The position numbers and the translations under genes were made by a program. A stretch of 11,962 nt of DNA from an uncultured Ruminococcus sp. (lineage in GTDB: Bacteria > Bacillota > Clostridia > Oscillospirales > Acutalibacteraceae): contig CACWNZ010000022.1 of assembly GCA_902762335.1 (NCBI GenBank), forward strand, positions 1 through 11,962. The letters run 5' to 3'. A model generated the notes under the pieces. It was not told the DNA's origin. It searched no databases and saw only the letters and a program-made list of their open reading frames with translations. Shown piece by piece: positions 6,298 through 11,962 of this stretch; position 1 is the stretch's first letter; the number at the start of each line of letters is the position of its first letter.

Positions 6298-7599
6298 ATG
6301 ATGTTTCAGAAGGACATTGAAACGATGCCGAGATCTGAGATCGAGGCTCTGCAGCTTGAAAGGCTCAAGGAAACGGTAAAATACTGCTACGATAACGTAC
6401 CGCTCTATCACAAGCGCCTTACCGAGTGCGGCGTTGAGGACGGCTCTAAGATAAAGCAGCTCTCCGACATACAGTACATACCCTTTACGACGAAGGACGA
6501 CTTCCGCGATAACTATCCCTTCGGTCTTATGGCGGCGCCGATGAAGGATATCGTACGCATACACGCCTCGTCAGGCACGACGGGCAAGCCAACGGTAGGA
6601 GTATACACGAAGGACGACATTAAGGTATGGGCGGATCTCGTTGCCCGTGTTGCCGTTGCGGGCGGAGTCACCGATGAGGATATTATTCAGATAAGCTTCG
6701 GCTACGGACTTTTCACGGGCGCTCTCGGACTTCACTACGGCATGGAAAACATAGGTGCAACGGTTATCCCCGCTTCATCGGGCAACACTGAAAAGCAGCT
6801 CATGATGATGCGCGACTACGGCGTTACGGGTCTTGTTGCTACCCCGTCTTATGCGCTCTATCTTTCAGAGGCTGTTAAGGAAGCCGGCTATCCTCTCAGC
6901 GACTACAAGCTTCGTCTCGGCATACTCGGCTCGGAGCCCTGTACGCCGGCGATGCGCTCTCAGATAGAATCCAACTTCAATATCAGGGTATCCGACAACT
7001 ACGGCATGACCGAGTTGGGCGGCCCCGGCGTATCGGGCGACTGCGAGGCAAGAAACGGAATGCACTTTGCCGAGGATCACTATCTGCCCGAGATAATCGA
7101 CCACGACACGGGCAAGGTGCTCGGCGAGGGCGAGGTAGGCGAGCTTGTTATTACCACCCTTACCCGCAGAGGTATGCCCGTGCTCAGATACAGAACGAAG
7201 GACATCACAAAGATAACCTACGAGCCCTGCTCCTGCGGCAGAACCCACGCAAGAATGTCCAAGACCATGGGCAGAACGGACGATATGCTCATAATCAAAG
7301 GCGTAAACGTATTCCCCACGCAGATAGAGAATATCCTCATCAACATCAAGGACATAGCCCCGCACTATATGCTCGTTATCACCCGTGAGCATTTCAAGGA
7401 TAATCTTGAGATCAAGGTGGAGCTTGACAACGCCGAGCTGCTCGATAACTATCAGCGCCTTACCGACCTCAAGAAGTTTATAGAGCAGAAGATGCAGTCG
7501 ATACTCGGGCTCAGGGCGAAGGTAACTCTCGTTGCGCCCAAGACAATCGAGCGCTTCCAGGGCAAGGCAAAGAGAATAGTTGATCTGCGAAATCAGTAA
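6298..7599 (+). CDS. paaK: Phenylacetate-CoA ligase family enzyme, intact copy
   Basis: A 433-residue adenylate-forming ligase of the PaaK family that would convert an aryl or related carboxylate, ATP and CoA to the acyl-CoA, AMP and pyrophosphate. Motifs: phosphate-binding HASSGTTGKPTVGVYT (89-104), FGYGLFTGALGLHYG (134-148), adenine-binding GILGSEPCT (208-216), DNYGMTELGGPGV (233-245), the hinge-region VLRYRTKDITKI (295-306), a CSCGR element (311-315) and the C-terminal MGRTDDMLIIKGVNVFPTQIE (324-344). Length is normal for the family. The start at 6298 (an ATG repeated at 6301) has AAAGGA about 11 bases upstream, overlapping the symporter stop. Placed directly before iorAB, it probably supplies or consumes the arylacetyl-CoA of the oxidoreductase. 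The true acid (phenylacetate, indoleacetate, other) is not shown. Confidence 0.92.
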   Translation: MMFQKDIETMPRSEIEALQLERLKETVKYCYDNVPLYHKRLTECGVEDGSKIKQLSDIQYIPFTTKDDFRDNYPFGLMAAPMKDIVRIHASSGTTGKPTVGVYTKDDIKVWADLVARVAVAGGVTDEDIIQISFGYGLFTGALGLHYGMENIGATVIPASSGNTEKQLMMMRDYGVTGLVATPSYALYLSEAVKEAGYPLSDYKLRLGILGSEPCTPAMRSQIESNFNIRVSDNYGMTELGGPGVSGDCEARNGMHFAEDHYLPEIIDHDTGKVLGEGEVGELVITTLTRRGMPVLRYRTKDITKITYEPCSCGRTHARMSKTMGRTDDMLIIKGVNVFPTQIENILINIKDIAPHYMLVITREHFKDNLEIKVELDNAELLDNYQRLTDLKKFIEQKMQSILGLRAKVTLVAPKTIERFQGKAKRIVDLRNQ

Positions 7600-7626
7600 T
7601 TACAGATAAATTCAGAGGTGAAACAA

Positions 7627-9366
7627 ATGAAAGAATTGATGATAGGCAACGCAGCCCTTGCAAGAGGACTTTATGAGGCGGGATGCTCAGTGATCTCAAG
7701 CTATCCCGGTACGCCCAGCACCGAGATAACAGAGGAATTCGCAAAATTCGGCGACGTATACTGCGAGTGGGCTCCCAACGAGAAGGTAGCAGCAGAAACG
7801 GCTTTCGGCGCATCTCTGCGCGGCAAACGCTCCGCCTGCTGCATGAAGCACGTCGGTCTTAACGTGGCGGCGGACCCGCTGTTCACAATGTCCTATACGG
7901 GCGTAAACGGCGGCATGGTTATATGCGTAGCCGACGATCCCGGAATGCACAGCTCTCAGAACGAGCAGGATTCCCGTCACTATGCCATAGCCGCAAAGGT
8001 GCCTATGCTTGAGCCCGCAGATTCTCAGGAGGCTCTCGACTTTGCAAAGCTTGCTTATGAGCTTTCTGAGACCTACGACACCCCCGTGTTCATAAAGATG
8101 TGTACCCGTGTAGCCCATTCTCAGAGCATAGTTGAAAAGGGCGAGCGTGTTGAGGTAATAAAGGAATATGTCAAGAATCCCAAAAAGTATATAATGGCTC
8201 CCGCAAACGCCATTGCCCGCCACCCCTTCGTTGAGGAGAGAACGGCAAAGCTTACCGAGCTTGCAGAGACCTCATCGGTAAACAGGATAGAAAAGGGCGA
8301 CGGCAGCCGCGATTTCGGCATTATAACCTCGTCCACCTCATATCAGTACGTCAAGGAGGTATTCGGAGACAGCGTTTCCGTACTCAAGCTCGGCATGGTA
8401 AATCCCCTGCCCGTTAAGCTGATAAAGGACTTTGCCGCAGAGGTCGGCAAGGTATTCGTTATAGAGGAGCTTGACCCGATAATCGAAACTCACTGCAAAA
8501 ACATCGGCGTTGACGTTACGGGCAAGGAAAAGTTCTCTATTCTCGGCGAATTCTCACAGAAGACCATAGCCGACGCCTTCGGTCTGGAGGCAAAGGAGAC
8601 CGCTTCACTCGATACCGCTATCCCCGTAAGACCCCCGATGATGTGCGCGGGCTGCCCCCACAGAGGAATGTACTATGTTCTCGCTAAGAACAAGATAACC
8701 GTTCTCGGCGACATAGGCTGCTATACGCTTGGCTCGATGCCCCCGCTCAACGCCCTCGATATGACTCTCTGCATGGGCGCTTCCGTCTCAGGTCTGCACG
8801 GCTACAACAAGGCAGGCGGCAGCGAGACCGAAAACAAGACGGTCTGCGTTATAGGCGACTCCACCTTTATGCATTCGGGCGTTACGGGACTTATAAACAT
8901 AGCCTACAACGGCTCGAATTCTACTGTAATTATCCTCGATAACTCCATAACCGGCATGACGGGTCATCAGCAGAACCCCACAACGGGCTACAATATAAAG
9001 GGCGACCCCGCAGGCAAGGTCGATCTCGAGAGCCTCTGCCGTTCCGTCGGCATAAACAGCGTAAGAGTAGTAGACCCCTACGACCTTGAGCAGTGTGAGA
9101 ATGTCGTGAAGGAGGAGCTTGCTAAGAACGAGCCTTCCGTCATCATCTCACGCAGACCCTGCGTTCTGCTCAAGTACGTCAAGCCCAAAAAGCCGCTTCA
9201 CGTCAATACCGAAAAGTGCAGGGGCTGCAAGCGCTGCATGAAGTTCGGCTGCCCCGCTATCTCGTTCAGAGACGGTCATGCGGTCGTCGACAACACGCTG
9301 TGCATAGGCTGCGGCGTATGCGCGGGACTGTGTCCCTTCGATGCTTTTGAAAGTGAGGGTGAATAA
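7627..9366 (+). CDS. iorA: Indolepyruvate ferredoxin oxidoreductase, alpha subunit
   Basis: A 579-residue thiamin-diphosphate and iron-sulfur subunit of the 2-oxoacid:ferredoxin oxidoreductase that interconverts arylpyruvates (indole-, phenyl-, hydroxyphenylpyruvate) with aryl-acetyl-CoA, CO2 and reduced ferredoxin. Domain order: pyrimidine-binding domain from GNAALARGLYEAGC (7-20) with SSYPGTPSTEI, a middle domain, then the ThDP domain with MMCAGCPHRG, GDIGCYTLG, GDSTFMHSGVTGL and DNSITGMTGHQQNP. At the C-terminus two [4Fe-4S] motifs follow: C531, C534, C537, C542 and C559, C562, C565, C569. The ATG at 7627 is preferred to the in-frame GTG at 7618 because AGAGGTG (7614-7620) then lies at proper spacing. 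It is 27 bases after paaK and 2 bases before iorB. All expected motifs are present, so it should be functional under anaerobic conditions. Confidence 0.95.
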   Translation: MKELMIGNAALARGLYEAGCSVISSYPGTPSTEITEEFAKFGDVYCEWAPNEKVAAETAFGASLRGKRSACCMKHVGLNVAADPLFTMSYTGVNGGMVICVADDPGMHSSQNEQDSRHYAIAAKVPMLEPADSQEALDFAKLAYELSETYDTPVFIKMCTRVAHSQSIVEKGERVEVIKEYVKNPKKYIMAPANAIARHPFVEERTAKLTELAETSSVNRIEKGDGSRDFGIITSSTSYQYVKEVFGDSVSVLKLGMVNPLPVKLIKDFAAEVGKVFVIEELDPIIETHCKNIGVDVTGKEKFSILGEFSQKTIADAFGLEAKETASLDTAIPVRPPMMCAGCPHRGMYYVLAKNKITVLGDIGCYTLGSMPPLNALDMTLCMGASVSGLHGYNKAGGSETENKTVCVIGDSTFMHSGVTGLINIAYNGSNSTVIILDNSITGMTGHQQNPTTGYNIKGDPAGKVDLESLCRSVGINSVRVVDPYDLEQCENVVKEELAKNEPSVIISRRPCVLLKYVKPKKPLHVNTEKCRGCKRCMKFGCPAISFRDGHAVVDNTLCIGCGVCAGLCPFDAFESEGE

Positions 9367-9368
9367 TT

Positions 9369-9941
9369 ATGCAGACAAAAAACATAATGATAGTCGGCGT
9401 AGGCGGTCAGGGCTCTCTGCTCGCTTCAAAGCTTCTCGGCAGACTTCTCGTTGACGAGGGCTACGACGTTAAGGTAAGCGAGGTACACGGCATGAGCCAG
9501 AGAGGCGGCTCCGTCGTTACCTATGTAAGATTCGGCGACAGGGTGTATTCGCCCATAATAGACGAGGGCGAGGCAGATTTCATTGTAAGCTTTGAAAAGC
9601 TTGAAGCCGCAAGATATATAAAGGAGCTTAAAAAGGGCGGCACCGTTATAGTCAACACACAGCAGATAGACCCCATGCCCGTAATAATCGGCAATGCGGA
9701 ATATCCCGCAGGAGTGCTTGACGAGATGAAGGCTCTCGGCGTCAACGTTGACGATATAGACGCGCTTTCCCTCGCTTCACAGGCAGGCTCGGCAAAGGCG
9801 TGCAATATAGTCCTTATGGGCAGACTTGCAAGGTATTTCGATATTCCCCGCGAAAAGTGGGAGGTCGCTATAGAAAAATGCGTAAAGCCCGCTTTTGTTG
9901 AGATAAACAAAAAGGCTTTCGGGCTCGGCTATAATAACTGA
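9369..9941 (+). CDS. iorB: Indolepyruvate ferredoxin oxidoreductase, beta subunit
   Basis: A 190-residue gamma-type subunit of 2-oxoacid:ferredoxin oxidoreductases, the partner of IorA. Seen: the N-terminal IMIVGVGGQGSLLASKLLG (6-24) and the family motif EVHGMSQRGGSVVTYVRFG (38-56), then SFEKLEAARYI and the C-terminal region with CNIVLMGRLARYFDIP. Length is typical for IorB. The ATG follows the iorA stop by 2 bases; its ribosome site (GAGGGTGAA) lies within the iorA end, which fits translational coupling to keep the subunits balanced. Together the two subunits form the complete enzyme, in the cytoplasm. A 52-base gap follows before the second ligase gene. Confidence 0.93.
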   Translation: MQTKNIMIVGVGGQGSLLASKLLGRLLVDEGYDVKVSEVHGMSQRGGSVVTYVRFGDRVYSPIIDEGEADFIVSFEKLEAARYIKELKKGGTVIVNTQQIDPMPVIIGNAEYPAGVLDEMKALGVNVDDIDALSLASQAGSAKACNIVLMGRLARYFDIPREKWEVAIEKCVKPAFVEINKKAFGLGYNN

Positions 9942-9962
9942 GCGGATAAAAAAGGAAAAAGT

Positions 9963-9990
9963 TTGAATCTTAATGAAGGTGTGATATAAT
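9963..9990 (+). promoter_or_regulatory. Promoter-like sequence abutting the second ligase start
   Basis: TTGAAT (9963-9968) and a perfect TATAAT (9985-9990) are 16 bases apart, with TGA just before the -10 (extended form). The start point would fall at about 9997, within the first codons of the gene at 9994, so any such transcript would lack the ribosome site GAAGGTG (9975-9981). It may be chance AT-richness, or give leaderless or internal transcripts serving the ACT gene. Confidence 0.3.
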
Positions 9991-9993
9991 AAT

Positions 9994-11282
9994 ATGCAGA
10001 AGAGATATTTTCAGCCCGAAACAGAGACCATGCCCCTTGACGAGCTCAAGAAGCTCCAGAGCGAAAAGCTCGTAAAGCAGGTAAGACGCGTTTACGACAA
10101 CGTAAAATACTACCGTGACCTCATGGACGAAAAGGGCGTAAAGCCAGAGGATATACAGAGTATTGACGACCTGCACAAGCTGCCCTTCCTCAAGAAGGAC
10201 GACCTGCGCGAGGCTTATCCCTGCGGACTTCTTGCCGCTCCCAAGTCGGAATGCGTAAGGATACAGTCTACCTCAGGCACTACGGGCAAGCGCGTGGTCG
10301 CTTTCTACACACAGAACGACGTTGATCTGTGGGAGGACTGCTGCGCAAGAGCTCTCGTTGCGGCAGGCGCCTCGGAGGACGATGTTTGTCAGGTAGCCTA
10401 CGGCTACGGTCTTTTCACGGGCGGCGCAGGACTTCACGGCGGCTCGCATAAGCTCGGCAGCCTTACCCTGCCCATGTCCAGCGGCAACACCGAAAGACAG
10501 ATACAGTTCATGATGGATCTCGAATCCACCGTGCTCTGCTGTACGCCCTCATACGCCGCATATATCGGCGAATCCCTCAAGGAGAGAGGCTATAAGCCCG
10601 AGGACAACAAGCGACGGAGGAAATGCGCCGCGATATAGAAAAGAATCTCGGCATAAAGGCGTATGATATCTACGGTCTTACCGAGCTCAGCGGTCCCGGC
10701 GTTGCCTTTGAATGCGAGGAGCAGCGCGGTATGCACATCAATGAGGATCACTTCATAGCGGAGATAATCAACCCCGAAACGGGCGAGGTGCTGCCCGTGG
10801 GCGAAAAGGGCGAGCTCGTGTTCACGTCTCTCGATAAGGAGGCTTTCCCGCTGCTGCGCTATCGCACAAGAGATATATGCGTTCTGTCAAGAGAGAAATG
10901 CTCCTGCGGCCGTACCTTCATAAGAATGACAAAGCCCCTCGGACGCTCGGACGACATGATGATAATCAGGGGCGTAAACGTGTTCCCCAGCCAGATAGAG
11001 GCAGTGCTTCTCAACAACGGCTATGCGCCTAACTATCAGATAATAGTAGACCGTGTGAACAACACCGATACCTTCGATATAAACGTAGAAATGAAGGAAG
11101 AGGATTTCTCGGATATCCCGACGAACATCACCAACAAGGAAAAGGCTCTTCAGGGCGCTATGAAGACCATGCTCGGCATCAACCCGAAAATACACCTTGT
11201 CGTTCCCAAGAGCATTGAGCGCTCCGAGGGCAAGGCGGTAAGAGTTATCGACAAGCGCAAAAGGCTCGGCATAAACGTCTGA
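9994..11282 (+). pseudogene. Second phenylacetate-CoA ligase gene, broken by an apparent 31-base deletion
   Basis: The 5' part (9994 to about 10611) encodes residues 1-206 of a PaaK-family ligase, including RIQSTSGTTGKRVVAFYT (89-106) and YGYGLFTGGAGLHGG (136-150). After K206 the frame runs into eight unrelated codons and a TAG at 10636. The rest of the ligase continues in another frame from 10611: ATEEMRRDIEKNLGIKAYDI, then YGLTELSGPGV, LLRYRTRDI, CSCGR, and GRSDDMMIIRGVNVFPSQIE, to the TGA at 11280. Against the intact neighbour, residues equivalent to 205-214 (LRLGILGSEP) plus one base are missing; restoring 31 bases gives about 439 codons, normal for the family. The lost part includes the adenine-binding G-S-E element, so neither frameshifting nor reinitiation would restore it. 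Reinitiation at the ATG at 10623 could still make a C-terminal fragment. An assembly or sequencing error is possible. Confidence 0.85.
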
Positions 11283-11315
11283 CGGACGTTAAAATATTCA
11301 AAGGAGGAACAGACT

Positions 11316-11747
11316 ATGGCGATCAAGCAGATCTCAATTTTCGTTGAAAACAAAGAGGGCAAGCTGGTAACTATAACGGATTCCATTGCCAACGCAGGCA
11401 TAGATATCCGCGCGCTCAGCGTTGCCGACACCCAGGACTTCGGTATTTTCAGACTCATCGTTACCGACCCCGAAAGGGCTAAGGAGGCTCTTGAGTCATC
11501 GGGCTGCTTCGTTTCGATAACCAAGGTCGTCGGCGTATCTATCCCCGACGAGCCCGGCTCGCTTGCAAAGATAGTCAATATCCTTGCAAGGCACAATATC
11601 AATATTGAATATATGTACGCCTTTATCACCGTTTCGGGCAAGGAGGCTTCTGTCGTTCTGCGTGTGGCGGACAACGATACAGCCGAGAAGATACTTACCG
11701 AAAACGGCGTACAGCTTCTTGTCGAAGAGGACATAGCCGCAATGTGA
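11316..11747 (+). CDS. Tandem ACT-domain protein
   Basis: A 143-residue protein made of two ACT domains, about residues 4-66 (ISIFVENKEGKLVTITDSIA then IDIRALSVADTQDFGIFRLI) and 72-140 (VGVSIPDEPGSLAKIVNILA then INIEYMYAFITVSGKEASVV). The D/N-x-x-G-x-L ligand-loop pattern appears in both (N12-K13-E14-G15-K16-L17 and D78-E79-P80-G81-S82-L83). ACT domains bind amino acids and usually act as allosteric sensors; there is no catalytic or DNA-binding domain here. Stand-alone tandem ACT proteins are recurrent neighbours of ior and paaK genes, so this one probably senses an aromatic or branched amino acid and modulates the ligase or oxidoreductase. The start has AAAGGAGG about 8 bases upstream, the best ribosome site of the cluster, 33 bases after the broken ligase gene. 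Confidence 0.9.
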   Translation: MAIKQISIFVENKEGKLVTITDSIANAGIDIRALSVADTQDFGIFRLIVTDPERAKEALESSGCFVSITKVVGVSIPDEPGSLAKIVNILARHNINIEYMYAFITVSGKEASVVLRVADNDTAEKILTENGVQLLVEEDIAAM

Positions 11748-11766
11748 TTTTTCGGATCACGGCAGA

Positions 11767-11850
11767 AAAGCTTAAAAGCTTTGCTTTCAACAAGCAAAGG
11801 CAAGCCGCAGGCTTGCTGACGTTCAGTGGGAGATTTTACTCCCACTGAAC
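11767..11850 (+). terminator. Run of four hairpins behind the ACT gene, probable terminator region
   Basis: Four adjacent inverted repeats begin 20 bases past the ACT stop: AAAGCT/AGCTTT (11767-11782); CTTTGCTT/AAGCAAAG (11779-11799); GCAAGCC/GGCTTGC (11800-11816); and a perfect 12-bp stem, 11821-11832 with 11839-11850, loop ATTTTA. The first two overlap and are alternatives. None is followed by a clear T-run, so classic intrinsic termination is uncertain, though the 12-bp stem is the strongest candidate. No gene is visible in 11748-11962. Confidence 0.5.
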
Positions 11851-11880
11851 GGATATATGGCTCCCACCGCCTTAGAGGGC

Positions 11881-11962
11881 GCGGGTGTCCTGTGGACACC
11901 GCTGCGCAGCAGCAGCGCCGACCGAGCCGGCAGGCGAGACCCGGGGGACATACTTTGCGGTT
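11881..11962 (+). repeat. Dispersed intergenic repeat, copy 2 (cut by window edge)
   Basis: This matches 3365-3446 at 74 of 82 positions, ungapped and in the same orientation, up to the last base of the window, so it may continue. Here the internal inverted repeat is longer: GGTGTCC/GGACACC with a 3-base loop (11885-11901). The upstream flank (hairpins, then CTCCCACCGCCTTAGAGGGC) differs from that of copy 1, which places the left repeat border near this position. Confidence 0.75.

Noticed and set aside
7618..7626. GTG at 7618 as the iorA start
   Set aside because: It lies inside the AGAGGTG ribosome site that serves the ATG at 7627.
7696..8223. 175-residue minus-strand open frame inside iorA (and a similar one at 6865-7392 inside paaK)
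   Set aside because: These are antisense shadows of well-supported coding sequence with no family similarity or ribosome site.
10600..10640. Programmed ribosomal frameshift in the second ligase gene
   Set aside because: There is no slippery heptamer, and ten residues of the family are missing, which a frameshift would not supply.
11274..11290. AACGTC/GACGTT hairpin overlapping the stop of the broken ligase
   Set aside because: Six base pairs without a T-run, followed by a strong ribosome site for the ACT gene; probably not a terminator.
1..11962. CRISPR arrays, tRNA or rRNA genes, transposase genes, phage genes
   Set aside because: No spaced short repeats, no cloverleaf or rRNA-like segments, and no recombinase or phage motifs were seen in any frame.

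Overview
The window looks like a chromosomal segment from a gut or rumen Clostridia bacterium, most likely Oscillospiraceae/Ruminococcaceae. This is inferred from strong AGGAGG-type ribosome sites, an ECF folate transporter under an apparent tetrahydrofolate riboswitch, a LUD-family protein, a GHL10 protein and an anaerobic indolepyruvate:ferredoxin oxidoreductase. The species cannot be fixed from the sequence alone.

Layout. Positions 1-1152 (minus) hold a probable three-gene unit: a DUF1294 membrane protein, a LUD/LutC-type protein and the start of an unrecognised gene that leaves the window. A divergent gene (1228-2475, plus) encodes an exported GHL10/YngK-like glycoside-hydrolase-like protein. 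It ends one base from the convergent folT-like ECF transporter gene (2477-3082, minus). Upstream of folT is a long structured leader with a THF-riboswitch-like aptamer and two mutually exclusive helices, one of which masks the Shine-Dalgarno sequence. Positions 3313-3610 carry no gene; they hold one copy of a dispersed repeat, a terminator-like hairpin with a T-tract, and a hairpin behind the next gene.

Positions 3611-4453 (minus) encode an amidohydrolase_2-type TIM-barrel enzyme. Divergent from it, 4591-11747 (plus) is a tightly packed six-gene cluster: sodium:solute symporter, phenylacetate-CoA ligase (paaK-like), iorA, iorB, a second paaK-like gene, and a tandem-ACT protein. The likely combined role is uptake of an arylacetate (or a related branched acid), activation to the CoA thioester, and ferredoxin-dependent interconversion with the 2-oxo acid, with the ACT protein as an amino-acid sensor. 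The direction (salvage into aromatic amino acids or oxidative breakdown) is not settled by the sequence.

The second paaK-like gene is broken. Compared with the first copy it lacks about 10 codons plus one base (31 nt) at 10611, which shifts the frame and removes the conserved G-S/A-E adenylate-binding segment. The right end (11748-11962) holds a run of hairpins and a second copy of the dispersed repeat, in the same orientation as the copy at 3365, so the amidohydrolase and ior cluster lies between direct repeats.
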